Origin: Taiwanofungus camphoratus
Taxonomy: Eukaryota; Basidiomycota; Agaricomycetes; Polyporales; Taiwanofungaceae
DNA length: 64,000 nucleotides
Assembly: GCA_003999685.1 (NCBI GenBank)
Contig: CP021220.1
Location: 1,178,001-1,242,000, forward strand
Direction: 5' to 3'
Shown: one piece after another, positions 26,644 to 39,000 of the stretch
Layout: each line of letters starts with the position of its first letter
Numbering within the stretch: the stretch's first letter is position 1
Notes under the pieces: generated by a model
What the model was told of the DNA's origin: nothing
Databases searched by the model: none
Seen by the model: the letters and a program-made list of their open reading frames with translations, nothing else
Made by a program: the position numbers and the translations under genes

Positions 26644-27728
26644 ATGAGCACGAAAGGCACAAAACGCGCATCGCCCGGTGCGACGTCGGAGAAGAACCCC
26701 CTCGGGGATGTCGAGCTGAGCGACGAGGATGCGCAGAAGCTGCAGGGGATCCAGAAGGACATCGCGCGTGCGGAGCTCGTCCTAGGTGCGCACGACACGC
26801 TCTTACCTCGTGCCTGCAGTGGATACTGATGCGCTGTGCATATACTTTTACGATGGCGATATCTCCTGTGATGTGTGATGTGTAGAGCGGCGTGCGCAGG
26901 AAAAGCTGGTGCCCGTGTACGAAAGGCGTCGCGCGGTCGTGAAGGCGATCCCCAAGTTCTGGCCCGTCGCGCTCATGAACCACGGCATGTTTGCGCTGCA
27001 CGCACAGCACAATGCAGACCAGATTGCGCTTAGCTACCTCGAGGACCTTTGGCTGACACGGGATAGCACCGAGTCGCGCTGCTTCACGCTCGAATTTGTG
27101 CGTCTCTTATTTCATGTACGATGCGGCACGGTTGCTGACGTTTTTACGATTGAAGCATTTCAAAGAGAACCCGTACTTTTCAAATGCGGTGCTCAAGAAG
27201 GAGTATAAATACGTGCCGCCACCGGCTGCCTCGGCGGACAAGCCAGACGCCGACGGGATCACCGAGTCCATGCTTGATTTTTCATGGGAACGCGATATCA
27301 CGCCTCAGGTAAGGAATAGAAGGGCTGGGATGACGCCGGGCTGACGGCATTGTTCGCTCCAGGCCGTGAAGATTGACTGGAAGGACGACTCGAAGAACCT
27401 CACCAAACTGCACCCGCGCGTCACGGACGAGGACGGGGACGACATGCCCTCGGAGGGGGGCACCTTTTTCAACTTTTTCGAGATGGCGGACGATCCGTTC
27501 GACGTATGTACTGGCACAACTCTGTGACGGGCGCTACTGACGCGATGGGCACTGTAGATCGGGGTGATGATCGCGAACGACATCTTCCCTGAGGCGGTTG
27601 AGTACTTCCTGGGCCAGGCTGGGCACGACGAGATTGACAGCGACGAGGACGAGGAGAGCGAGGATGATGAGGACGAGGACGAGATTGACCTGGAGAAGCC
27701 GCGCCTGAAAAAGCACAAGAAGGCGTAG
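26644..27728 (+). CDS. NAP/SET-family histone chaperone, 272 residues
   Basis: Five exons: 26644-26785, 26886-27097, 27156-27308, 27363-27503 and 27558-27728. NAP/SET proteins bind histones and help assemble or remodel nucleosomes. The N-terminal helix (LQGIQKDIARAELVLERRAQ) is the dimerisation helix. The core holds PKFWPVALMNHGMF, the LEDLWLTRDSTESRCF strand, HFKENPYFSNAVLKKEY, and SEGGTFFNFFEMADDPFD. The acidic tail (DEIDSDEDEESEDDEDEDEI) and the short basic end are typical of SET and Vps75 types. The length fits SET rather than the longer NAP1. Exact orthology (SET versus Vps75-like) is not settled. Confidence 0.92.
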
Positions 27729-28122
27729 AGGATAAGCTGTGTACATTGTACGTGCTGCGGGCGGTGTGTAGCGTATGATGATGAGTTGTTGTTAGGTAGA
27801 TATGCCCCCAAACAGTCGCGACCAGCGGCGCCAATGCTCCATGCCCTCTTGCACAGACACGCCGTGATTAGCTGCTATGAATAACATGTGGTGTGGGCGC
27901 TTGATCCCCTTATGGTATTTGGCGCTATTTGGCTCGGCAAGCCCTGCCGACGGTGCCGAGTCGCAATGCCTTTTTCTTGCGGGCGCGCCCTTGTTCCTCA
28001 ACCACTTCCATCCCTTTTCGGTTCTCCCTTGTCGCTTTTAGCGTTCCCGTCACCGTCGACATCCTCCGTCGACGTCCACTAAACCATTGCACTCTTTTCG
28101 GTCCTTACATTACGATTCTAGC

Positions 28123-29761
28123 ATGAAGCTCGCTGTCTTTTCTGCTATCGCCCTCCCCGCACTCGTGTCCGCACACAGCTTGCACGGTGGCATCCAGCAC
28201 CATGCCAGACAGGCCGCTGCCTCATCCGCTGCTGCCTCGTCTGCTGTTGCCTCATCTGCACCTGCTGCACCGTCCAGTGTCGCAGCTAGCGGTAGCGTAG
28301 CGGCCAGCGGTAGCGTCGCAGCATCTCTCTCGGTGTTGTCGACACCAACACTTACATTTACTATGGCCTCCACCAACCCGACGGCCGTCCCCCTGTCTTC
28401 GATCATGTCTGGCACGTGGGTCCAGTCGACCAACGCTATTTCTACCACCTATTTGGCGGGTGCCAAGCCGACTCAAATACCCAACGCTCCGCCCCTCCCA
28501 AATGGTGTGTAACACAGCCTTGTCCGACCTGCTATTCACCTCTCATCGTGTTACGCAGCGCTCTCTCTCAGCCCCAGTAACTATCCAGCCCTCGACGTCA
28601 CTCCCCCTCTCGATTCGCCCGAAGTCCAACAGTGGATTCAAGAAGTAGCCAATTCTGGTGTTCCTATCCCGAACTTTCCCCCTACCCAGCCTGGTGGATG
28701 TGCCTCAAACCCGCAGGCGGTTGCAAACACGAGCAACTGCTGGTGGACCTGTGGTGGTTGCACGCGCAAGACGGACATCGCCGATTGTCCCGCCAAGAAC
28801 ACTTGGGGTTTGACGTATGACGATGGCCCTTCGCCGTACACGCCCGATCTGCTTTCCTACCTTGACCAGCATGATCTTCATTCCACCTTTTTTGTGGTCG
28901 GCTCCCGTGCCATCTCCCGGCCCGCGATGCTCCAGGATGAGTACATGGCTGGTCACCATATCGGTGTTCACACGTGGAGCCACCCGTACATGACTACGAA
29001 GACGAACGAGGAAGTGATTGCTGAGCTGGGCTGGACCAAAAAGGTGATCAAGGATGCGATTGGTGTCACTCCCCTCTACTGGAGGCCTCCTTATGGTGAC
29101 ATTGATGATCGTGTTCGTGCCATCTCCACGGCCATGAATCTGGTCCCCATCATGTGGACTCGTATCAGCGCCACGCAGACCTTCGACACTGGAGGTGAAG
29201 TGTAATGGACTTTTATTCCAGGATTATACTTAATTCGTCTTCAGATTACGACATTGCGGGTGGTCTCACTACTTCCTACCAGGTGCTGAACAACTGGGAC
29301 TCCATCATGGGTAACTCGACCAAGATCGACACTGGATTCATCGTGCTCGAACACGACCTATTCCAGCAGACGGTCGACATAGCTGTCGGCTACATCCTGC
29401 CCGAAGCCTTAGCCCATCAGCCTGTGTACAACATTACCCCTGTCATCAGCTGTCAAAACATGCCCTTGGCCAATGCCTACATTGAGACGAACGATAATTC
29501 GACGAACCCCCCGCCCCTTTCTGGTGCGTTTGGTTCTGGGCTGAAATAGCAATTTTTTTTTAGCTCACGTTGTCTTGGTGACCTTTTCCAGCATATGCGT
29601 CCAACTCCTCGTCATCCGGCTCTGCTGGCGGCGCCCAGGCGACGGGTAGCTCGGCGGGTGCATCAAGCAAGAACAGCGCAGCGGGCGCTGCAGCATACAG
29701 CCCTGCGCTCGCCACGGCCATGATCAGCCTGCTTGCGGGCGCCAGTGTATTCCTTTTGTAG
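28123..29761 (+). CDS. Chitin deacetylase, secreted and GPI-anchored, 488 residues
   Basis: Four exons: 28123-28504, 28559-29194, 29245-29523 and 29592-29761. The enzyme converts chitin to chitosan at the plasma membrane and wall. A signal peptide (MKLAVFSAIALPALVSA) is followed by an Ala/Ser-rich linker. The NodB polysaccharide deacetylase domain has motif 1 TYDDGPSPYT (catalytic Asp and metal Asp), motif 2 HTWSHPYM (two metal His), motif 3 RPPYGDIDDR, and the late FIVLEHDLF motif. A Cys-rich segment (CWWTCGGCTRKTDIADC) precedes the domain. The C-terminus is a Ser/Ala-rich spacer and a hydrophobic tail (ALATAMISLLAGASVFLL), the pattern of GPI anchoring seen in basidiomycete Cda proteins. It converges on a GH72 wall enzyme. 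Confidence 0.95.
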
Positions 29762-30225
29762 GGGAGGACAGCGTTGGACGCCTGCTTGTTGATCGGACTG
29801 CGACATGCCAGAGGCATAGTATGTGTATGCCTCCGGTCCCACGTCTTTTCTTAGCCATGCTCGCGTAGCCTTCTCGGACCTGATACCACGATTCGCCAGT
29901 TCTGTCTTGTTTCCTGTGGTGATATCGCCGGCAGCGTAGATTTTGTCGCCGGACTACTGCTAAACCTACATTTTTAATCGCCATCTTCTATGTCTCGATC
30001 TTGTTACGAACACATCAATTTCTCATGTTATACTTAATAGCGCATGATAGAGTGACGTAAGCGCCAGGAACTGACGTTAGAAGGATTTCCGGTATTACAC
30101 AACGACGTGTCATGATAGCAGCAAGGTGATGTCCACAATGATATATGATAGGTCCAATCAAGTCAATAGGAAGAGTCCAGAATAGTCGCGACTCGTGAGT
30201 ACGGGTGTCCGCTTTCCCGCCTCAC
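29762..30225. other. Intergenic region between convergent wall genes
   Basis: Three-prime flanks of chitin deacetylase and the GH72 gene. No coding frame or repeat is supported. Confidence 0.55.
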
Positions 30226-32189
30226 TCATGCTAGAGTCAGTAAGCCACCCGCCACGCTAAACAGACACGCTACGCCAACACTAAGCAGCACTTGCGGGTT
30301 GCCGAATATATGGGTTGCACCGTTCTTGTTCGAGCTGGACGAGGAGCTCGAGCTCGGGCCCGTATTTGAGCCTGAGCTGGGCGCGCTTGGCGTGAACGTC
30401 GCAGAGGGGTTCGACACGCACGAGCTCGCGACGGAGGCGGCGGACACGGACGAGGACGCGTGGCTGTTCACCGTAGCGTTCCCATCAAAGTTGCACGACT
30501 GCACATTGCGCTTCGTCGCCTCGTAGTACAGACTCATCGCATACGAGAGTTGCGTGGCTGCGAACGGGACAAGAGACAGGAACAAAGCAGAATCAGCGGG
30601 CGCGTATCACACCAGGTTTCTGATGATGTACGTACAGGGATCACACATGGACGCGCGGCCGTAAACGCCAGTCGTCCCGTTCCCGGCAATGTCATTGCAA
30701 TTGCCGCCCTGCGCACCAAGTAGTCCGCACGCGGTGTTGATGAGCGGGCCGATGATGGACGTCGTATTCGATGTCCTGGGCGTGAACTGGCAGCTGAGCG
30801 CGTTCTCGAGGCAGCTGCACGCGGCGTCGTTCGGCGTCGGCGGGAGCGTCGTCGATGCGAGGAACGTCGAGTTCTCCTGCGGGCAACCAGGGTAGTTCGT
30901 CGAGCCCGCGCTGCTCTGGCTTGGGCTGTTCGGCGGTGAGATCTTGCCGTACTGCGACTGCAGGTTCGTGAAGTCCTGGCTGACAGCGATCGAGTTGTTC
31001 GGCTCGATCGTCACCATGCCGAACTGGCCTGCAGAGCTTGTTGCGGGGAAGTAGCTGAACGCGACACCGCCGGACCAGATATCTGACATTGGGCTGGCAA
31101 ACAGAGTTCCGACTTCTGTCCAGGGGCGAGGCTGCCCAGTGACGCAGCCGAACTCGCTAAAGTAAGCTGGAACATTGTACCCTGCAAAATCCCCATTCGT
31201 GCCGTCGTACGTGCTCGGAGGAGCGTTTCCGCACCACTCACTGGAGGAAACTTATGAATAAGATCGGATATAGCTCAGACGGATGACATACTAGTTATTC
31301 AAGCCATAGAGATCAATGGCAGTCGCCCCAGAGTTGCTCCCTGATGGGTCACAGCTCAGGTAGTTCGCCAAGGGGTCTTTCCAGTTAGAGTCTGCGTCAA
31401 TCGAGGCATACCCGACCAGTGCAGATGACGAGATAGAATCGCTAGAATACGACTCGCACGTCAGCATAGGTGCCGGCGTGGTGGAATGGGCGTCTTACAG
31501 ATACGCCTTAGTGTCCCTGGCAGCGGCCTTGATGAATGCAGCAGTGGCTGTCTCGTTGGCTGCAGTGATGACTTCGTTACCGACATTAAAAGCCAAGACG
31601 TTATCGTACTTGTTGAATGCATCAATCGTGTCCTGATATTGGGTGAGAAGTGCAGTCGTCCAGGTCGGGTCGTCACGGTCAATGGAACCGTTCAAAGGAA
31701 GAGTGAGGTCAATGCTAGAGGTATTAGGTAAATAAGGTATAAATTATGCATAATGATGGATCCCCATACATGGTATAGATGTTTGCATTGCTGAGGGCAT
31801 TCATGCAATCATCATGGTCAAGAGATGAATTTACACTATAAACGCGAATAGTGTTGACACCCAGCTGCTGGAGATATGGAAGATCTCGTGAGCACGCTGT
31901 CCCATTTGCCAGGGGATCGATGAAAGTGGACGGTTCCAAGAAGGGGTTGCTGGCGCTCGCAGAGACCGCACCTGCAGACCAACACTTATATACCAGCCCT
32001 CTATTAAATAGACGATACTGATTCTCTCGTACCTTGTTCTTGATAAGCGACACCCTTGATATAAAACCTGTTCCCATCAGCGGTGTAGAGGTACCTGCTC
32101 CCCCTCGAAACTTTTTGTACGGCGTGAACGCCGGTAGCAAGCGCAGCGATGGCTGCGACGGCTGCCGCTACCCGTAATATTCTGGGCAT
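30226..32189 (-). CDS. GH72 beta-1,3-glucanosyltransferase with X8 domain, GPI-anchored, 553 residues
   Basis: Six exons on the minus strand: 32189-32033, 31971-31770, 31714-31499, 31441-31292, 31240-30636 and 30557-30226. GAS/GEL enzymes cut and rejoin beta-1,3-glucan chains in the wall. The signal peptide is followed by RFYIKGVAYQ, the acid/base Glu in NVGNEVI, the nucleophile Glu in YFSEFGC, and the FSYFPATSSAGQFGMV strand. A Cys-rich X8/CBM43 module (CSCLENALSCQF to CNFDGNATVN) makes this the GH72+ type of Gas1/Gas2. A Ser-rich spacer and a hydrophobic tail (VLLSVGVACLFSVAGGLLTL) indicate GPI attachment. Phases agree at all introns. Confidence 0.95.
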
Positions 32190-32398
32190 TCAGCTGAAGA
32201 GCGCGAATTAGAATCAAGAAGTAGATATGAAGGAGAGTCCGGTTTAACAAGGCTTTCAAAAGGGAAGAAGGATATGTCTTCCAGTCAAGAAGTGAAGCCC
32301 TTAGTAGTACGACGGCGTATACAACCCGCGTGAACGTGAGGTTTAGGTTGAAGTTGGTTAAATCTACTAATATAATCTTGCCCCACCTCCTTTGTGTT

Positions 32399-32482
32399 GC
32401 CCGCCTAGCTCAATCGGATAGAGCGTCAGACTCTTACTTGGCGGGTATCTGAAGGCTGCGAGTTCGACCCTCGCGGTGGGCT
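32399..32482 (+). tRNA. tRNA-Lys(CTT) with a 10 base intron
   Basis: Identical to the minus-strand gene at 26405-26488: acceptor GCCCGCC/GGTGGGC, anticodon CTT, short intron after the anticodon loop purine. It stands 5' of the GH72 gene in the opposite orientation to that gene. Confidence 0.95.
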
Positions 32483-32840
32483 AGTATTTTGAGTAGGATG
32501 TTTCGTGAACCCTTGAGTTTGTTGTATATTACCTGGATGTCTATAGGATTTCAGGCTTTTGTTTCCGTCTCCTTCAATCATCTTGAAGACAGTACGTCCT
32601 GACTAATCCGATTTGAACGGAACTACTCCAAGTTGTCACAAACAAGTCAGAATGAAGCCTCCGATATAAAACCCATGATCCAGTATTGGCAATGGGTATT
32701 CAAAGTCTTTCGGCATTCTATTATGCATAGTATCAGGCTCATTGTGTTCCATGACACTAACACGACAACCCGTGGTTTCGATTGCTAACAAATATATCAG
32801 TCCAACCCTGGATCTGCACGAGAACTCGGGAGCACTCACC

Positions 32841-33359
32841 TTACAGTCCTGGATAATTGATTGTCGGTGGCAAGTCCTCCTCCGATGTCTGGAATCCACC
32901 ATCTTTGACTCTCTTTGAAAAGTCATACATCAAGCGAAGGGCATGGTAAACTTCAATCTTACGGTCTGCTTTCAAGATCTGACTACTGCTCAGTGCTGTC
33001 AGAGCGATGTGAGCCCATCGCCAACTGCCTAGACCATCTTCTATTGGCCTTGGATCTGCCAGGAGCTGCCCGACCACATCTATATGCGAAGGATTCACAA
33101 AGCCTATGAACATTCTGGCGATCATGGGCTTTGTGTTCAAGCTCGAGACGAATTCCTGCTTGAATCTCCGCGGATTCTTCTTGCTCAAGTCGCCTATAAC
33201 ATGATATTGCGTACAAATCCTGTCATCCGTCGCTATATCGATTGAGGGGCCGAGGATGAAAACCCAATGAAAGCCTTTGTTTGGATATGGCCTGAGGGTG
33301 CAGAGGTATAGACGGAGCATGCTGCCAGAATCAGGCATGTCTGTTGACAAAGCTATCAC
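32841..33359 (-). CDS. Uncharacterised protein of up to 172 residues
   Basis: A single uninterrupted frame. I do not recognise a named family. The N-terminal block LRLYLCTLRPYPNKGFHWVFI and the later ICTQYHVIGDLSKK and KDGGFQTSEEDLPPTINYPG read like a folded cytosolic protein with no signal or membrane segment. The ATG at 33338 (MPDSGSMLRLYL) is an alternative start and follows a possible AG acceptor, so an upstream exon is conceivable. A donor-like GGTGAGT follows the stop directly, which could mark a UTR intron. The frame quality and the lack of competing frames suggest a real, probably fungus-limited gene. Confidence 0.6.
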   Translation of the reverse strand: MIALSTDMPDSGSMLRLYLCTLRPYPNKGFHWVFILGPSIDIATDDRICTQYHVIGDLSKKNPRRFKQEFVSSLNTKPMIARMFIGFVNPSHIDVVGQLLADPRPIEDGLGSWRWAHIALTALSSSQILKADRKIEVYHALRLMYDFSKRVKDGGFQTSEEDLPPTINYPGL

Positions 33360-34692
33360 CTTATCTCGTCATTAATAATTAGCTTCAGGATGAGCTAAAT
33401 CTTCTTACTGAGGCAAGGTGAGCAATCGTGGTATTCTCTCTGTGAGTGCGTGTTCAACGTTCAAGGCATACGATCAGAAGACGTGGCTGAGCCGCTTTTA
33501 TGCAAACCGCATGGATCGCTTTGACTTGTAGTTTGCCCCGGTGCATGGTTGTCCACATGCCATTGGCCACCGAATGCTTTGATTTCTGCACAGCTTTGTT
33601 GCCGCTGTACTCAATTAGCCCTGGGGCGCGGGGCATGGCTTGTGGTTTATCCATTTCCTTGCAACATCATCAGCGAGGTACATAAGCAAGGGAAAAGATT
33701 TCAGAAGGTGTCATGAACAGCCGATCTCTCATCTCTACCTAACGGAACATACTGTCCACTACTGCATAACGTGGGCTGTTTACCCCGAGTACCTCCTGCG
33801 ATTTGTGCGTCTCGCTTCCGGACACCATTGAGCATTCTTGATCACGTTTTCACAATCATCGAGGAGCGTCGCAAAACTGGATTAAACACACCGAACTAAT
33901 TTACTTTTTGGAGTATTGGATCGAACTTTGGAACAAAGTTCAGGTTCTTTGCAGTGCGGACGACAGCCCACGTGCTCTGCTCCCCCTTCGCGAACGCCGC
34001 TTTGTCCTCAAAGTCCAACGGTCAAAGCAACAAAATCTGGCATATATAGGATCTGCGGGCAGACTGAGACACCGTCGTCTCACGCTCTGCTCGCAGCACG
34101 ACTGCCATGCGCGTATTTTCATCGCCCCTCCCACCATCCCCTCATTCACCCTAGTATTCATTCGCACAATTATCTTACTGCCTACTTAGCTAGTCCTCTT
34201 TGTGTAGTCTCCTGTAGCGGCCCGATCTGCCCCCTTTCCGGGATGGCTGGCGTGCGCGTTTTAGACCTCAACACGTCAGCCTCGTTGACGCGCACTCATA
34301 TCCACAGCCTCTCTCCACGTTGAGGGAGGCACAGGCAAAGACAGTTTTTTTCTGAGTTCCCCCAGTTAATGCACACGTGATTTAATGGCCATGTAACAGT
34401 ACGACGATGTTTCCTTCCGGCGACCTAGACGCGACACTTAGAACTATTCATCCCATTTATTGCTGTAATCCTGCTTATGGCTTCGAGTTCATTCTATCAC
34501 GGGTTGAAAACTGCTGAAGGAATCTGCTCTACTAGAACAGTGACTAACGATGATGAACAACTGTTTATCCCATAAGCCTTACCATGCCATTCGATATCAG
34601 ATCGAAAAGGCTGATCAGGAGATCTATAGATTCGCTCTCATCCCCAACGCTCGTCCCATGGTGTCTTTCTCCCCTCAATCCCCACTAGCACC
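33360..34692. other. Intergenic region before biotin synthase
   Basis: No supported gene. A CACGTG E-box lies near 33968 and a CATATATAGG element at 34041-34050 resembles a TATA box, but the only ATG shortly after it opens a frame of about 15 codons. Short frames on both strands are not convincing. Confidence 0.4.
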
Positions 34693-34700
34693 TATAAAAT
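34693..34700 (+). promoter_or_regulatory. TATA-like element upstream of biotin synthase
   Basis: TATAAAAT lies about 140 bp before the ATG at 34839 on the same strand, a usual distance for a fungal core promoter. Function is inferred. Confidence 0.4.
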
Positions 34701-34838
34701 CAGCAGCGTGAACTGATATCGTCTTTTTTCGACACTTTACCACTGGTGTGATACAATTCAACCCGGCTCATCCTTACCCCTCCTGTAACCTCCCAGTCGG
34801 CGTTGACTTGCAAATTGTGACTCGAGGGTTATCACAAG

Positions 34839-36393
34839 ATGTTTAACCGTGGACTTTCAACCCGTCTCCCCTGTCGAAATGCACGAACTCTTGCAATATA
34901 TGCCTCCCAAGCACTGTCTTCCGCGGTTCGTCATAACTGGGAAAAGGCGGAGATTCAGCGCATCTATGACAGCCCCTTGTTAGACCTAGTTTTTCGCGCT
35001 GCTACCGTCCACAGACAGTATCACGACCCAAACAAAATTCAATTATGCACGCTAATGAACATCAAGAGTGCGTAAGTCCGTGCACCTGTTGGCGACATTG
35101 GCTAATCCTATCGTTGATCTTCCCAGCTGGTGGCTGCACTGAGGATTGTGAGTACCTCCTTTGAACCGAATCTAGAGGTTGATCGTCTATCCAGGCTCCT
35201 ACTGTTCGCAATCATCGCGATACTCAACCCCGACCAAAGCATCTAGACTAGTTGATCTGGAGCCGGTGCTCGAAGCTGCACGGAAGGCAAAGGAAAATGG
35301 TAGCACGCGTTTCTGCATGGGTGCTGCATGGAGAGACCTCGCGGGCCGAAAGCGGGGTTTCGAGAGGATTCTACAAATGGTCCGAGAGGTCCGTGGGATG
35401 GGCATGGAAGTATGTACCACTCTTGGGATGCTATCCCCGGAGCAAGCACGACAGCTGAAAGAAGCGTGAGTTCCGTTTGAATACTCAATCCTCGGAGTGT
35501 CTGATAGGTGATCCAATATTAGGGGCTTGACGGCTTATAATCACAACCTTGACACGTCGCGCGAGTTCTATCCAGAGGTAATGAAAGTTCATTGAGCTTC
35601 GTGTCGAGGTCCACATAGTTCACTATGTATACTTGTCTTAGGTCATCACCACGCGTTCTTATGATGAGCGCTTGGAGACAATATCAGCCGTCCGTGACGC
35701 AGGCATCAGTGTGTGCTCAGGCGGTATACTGGGCCTTGGCGAGTCCGACAACGACCGTGTCGGTTTGATCTGGGAGGTATCTAAGTAAGTCAAGTTGACC
35801 CTTGACGTGCGGTCACATGAAGTTGACAGGTATTCAGGATGCCTGAACACCCTGAATCATTCCCTGTCAATGCTCTTGTACCCATCAAGGGTACTCCATT
35901 GGAGAACAATGAAGTAATCGTCCTCCACGTCTCACATGTAGCCTACCTTACCCATTATTTTGCAGCCCGTCCCTTACCAAACGCTCCTCCGGACAATAGC
36001 AACAGCTCGTGTTGTGCTGCCTCAGACTATCATCCGATTGGCGGCCGGTCGACAAACTCTTGACGAGTCGAAGCAAGTCATGTGTTTCATGGCGGGGGCG
36101 AATGCAGTCTTCACTGGAGAGCAGATGCTGACCACACCTTGTAAGTGGTGTCCTGTCGTCTTTCGGATATTCTACCGTAATGCTGACATTCTCACGATAC
36201 TCACCCTAATATGCCAGGCTCTCCATGGGACGAAGATAAAGCCATGATGACTCGATGGGGACTGGAGGGCATGCAAAGCTTTGAACAGATAGGCGTTGCC
36301 GAAAAGGAACGTACTCGGTCGGACATTAGCCGTGAGACCGCCGTCTCTGGAGACGCGGTGCTCGCATTCGGACATGCGCAGTCTCTGCCATGA
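34839..36393 (+). CDS. BIO2: Biotin synthase (radical SAM), 381 residues
   Basis: Eight exons: 34839-35067, 35127-35147 (21 bases), 35195-35465, 35523-35577, 35642-35784, 35838-35913, 35966-36140 and 36218-36393. The enzyme inserts sulfur into dethiobiotin, the last step of biotin synthesis, in mitochondria. An Arg-rich N-terminus free of acidic residues ([20 protein letters not shown]) looks like a mitochondrial presequence. The radical SAM cluster is C-x3-C-x2-C in GGCTEDCSYCSQ and is split by two introns. Other BioB blocks are [52 protein letters not shown] and RLAAGRQTL. The donor of intron 1 (GTGCGT) was chosen because it gives the conserved IKTGGC reading. Confidence 0.95.
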
Positions 36394-36784
36394 CGGGCTT
36401 CGTCCTGTCATTAGACGCCGCTCATAAAGAGTATCAGCCCTTCGGTAACCTGGGCAATGTATGGCTGTAAGCTGACGTTCAAGCGGTTCTATTCGGGTGT
36501 CTGGGCGTCTCATAAAGTTGCCCTGCGATGTATGAGCGTTGGCGCAAATCAAGTAGTAGATGGACTGTAGCATTTAGACATAGATACATCCAAGATAGTA
36601 CTTATATCTCGAGATCGATTCTGCATTGTTCTCGTGGCGATCGGCATGAAACACTCGTGCCTTTATACTTTCCCCCGTCGACTGGAGTGTGACCGTGACG
36701 TTGTCTTTTTGCCCTCTTGACCGGTGGCTTGATAAGGTTCCGTGAATAGTTTTCATGGGATCTTCGAATATTTGGTATCGTTGC

Positions 36785-37109
36785 CTAGAAGTGACGCTCG
36801 GGCGCTCGCACTTGACGAATGCCGTGGACTTCAACCTGCAGCTCTGATGGGACATCATGGCCAATAGTGAATCTAGAGAACTCCACATCTACTTAGTACA
36901 TGGACTGTGATTTTACTTATATAATAGCAGATCCAAAGAGCTACCGGCGTTGACAAACACCCGCAGGTCCAAGTTGGGAACTTCTCCCAACACGAGCTTG
37001 ATGGTTTCACAGGTATCACACAAAGAACTGTTCCTTTGACTTGTAAGTACTTATTGATGTAGTCCACTATTTGCTCACTCTTGATAATTAAGGGTGCATA
37101 CCAGGGCAA
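36785..37109 (-). pseudogene. Remnants of an unrecognised gene
   Basis: Three collinear minus-strand segments read like protein: about 37109-37061 (PLIIKSEQIVDYINK), 37027-36917 (CDTCETIKLVLGEVPNLDL, then RVFVNAGSSLDLLLYK) and 36890-36785 (VEFSRFTIGHDVPSELQVEV, ending RQVRAPERHF and a stop). The gaps between them carry GT and AG edges, but the first gap is only about 23 bases and the second leaves the phase off by one. It is either a decayed gene or a real gene whose borders I cannot place. No family is assigned. Confidence 0.3.
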
Positions 37110-39000
37110 ACGTATGCTTCTTCACCTTTGTGGCTGCGCGCCAATACACATTAAGGCAATCCAATTCCCACTGAGATCTTGTAAGGCGAGCTCGCATTAC
37201 CTGGCGGAGTGTATACTCAAGTCACTGCCCGTCTTATCTCACAGGGCTTCGCAATTTGAACTTTTTAAAAAACTCAGGCGATCCAGGCTATGTGGGAGGA
37301 TGCAGTGACTTGAAGGAAAACGTCAACCGCTCGGAATCTGCCTGTAGTGTCTCTGTCCCAGGCCTGGCGTCACTGGGGCTTTCTGATGCGTTAAAGTTGA
37401 CATGTACTTTGTCAAATCAATCAGGTCACCGTCTCTTGACAAACCGCCGAAACATTTTTTCCTGTCATACAAGATTTGGTTATGCGAGCACATCTATCCC
37501 CTATTTCTCAGGTAAGATCAAAATTGGAAAAATTTGGTTTCTGTGGAACAAATGTTTCGCCATCAGCAAAAGTTTTCCATAAGGAGTCCCGTCAAGTTTC
37601 AGTATCCGTACCAGTTCATCCTTGTGTCTGCGTATCGCATGGATCCTCATAAAGTGAGGTTTGCTGCTCATGCGTCCTCTTCAAAGTCGAGTCGATCACC
37701 AAAGTTCTACTCCTCCGGAAAGTATGTACTGGGAGCATTTTTACGAAGTTCTTCTGCCTTTAACTGTATTCTAAGATATGTAGCGGTCGCGGCACAAGTA
37801 GTGTATTATGGCATCATCTCCAGATTACCCATGGTTGCGTGAGTATCTAACTGGTGCCCTCTCGCTATTGCTCTTTTTTTCTTTCTTCAACGCACATTCA
37901 TATGTGATGTTGCTCTTGTCCAGTCGTGTTACCATGTCAGATTATCGCGGTGCTGTAATTTTGGACACATTTGTACGCCCTACGTAAGCAGAGTTTCCAT
38001 CGCACGGCTCCGTCCTCTGCTCATATAAGTTTCATAGGCAACCAATCAGCGATTACAGGACGGCTGAAACCGGCCTCCAGCCTGTCACCCTTGCTTCAGG
38101 TATATATATTTTTTCTGGCTTGGGGCGGTTACAATGTCTTTTCAGTACACGAATCACCTTTGACGCTTGTTATTATATAGCTCCGACCTTCATTGATGTT
38201 CAGCGCCAAGTTGCAGCTTTAATAAAGGATAAGATCATCATAGGATACTCTTTGTGGCATTTTCTATCCGTAGGGACCTTCATTCACTGGGAAGGAACAC
38301 CCCTACATGTATTAACATACACAGGTCATGGGTCTTTCGCATCCTGCAATAGACACGCGAGACGTGGCCTTATTCATGGCTTTCCGCCGTAGCCTCAGGT
38401 CCAGGGCTAACGTAATCCTTCCTCTTGTTACGCTTGTGAACCGATTCATGGGCAGGAATATAGGGTTACATGGAGAACTTCCGGTATACATCTTGTCATG
38501 CGATACTATTGGCGTATGGCAGTATTAACGTGTACCTCCGCGAACAGCTAGAGCATGCGCGAGCCGCCCTCGATTTGTTTCGGTCATCTGAACAGATTTG
38601 GGAAAACATCATAGCCAGCGGTTCCTGGCCTTGCGCTCTGCCGCCTGCGGCCTACAGTAATTGTTTCACCTAGGCGGACTCCCACTCAGTCCTAAAACAA
38701 GGCTTTGAGGTCCACACGTAATCATACAACCGGACAACAGCAAACAGGTCTTACACTGGAATTCACGCGCTTGCCTGCGTGCTCGCAGCACATTTATACT
38801 CACTATGACTGTTTCTCAGCATCGGTCTCTTGTCTGTCGCATACGATAGGGTATCTCATTACTGACAAGCTGTATGCGTTGATAATATACAATAATTCGA
38901 CGAACATGCCTATCCTGGCGCGAGCATGAAAGGATCGGTTTGATTAAAGATGACACGGCTACTAGGTATACAGTTTTCTTATCGCAAACAGTCTCAATTC
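37110..39000. other. Gene-poor stretch
   Basis: Frames are short, below 110 codons, without recognised motifs. T-rich runs and scattered splice-like signals occur on the plus strand, but no consistent model could be built. I see no repeats with clear ends. Confidence 0.4.
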
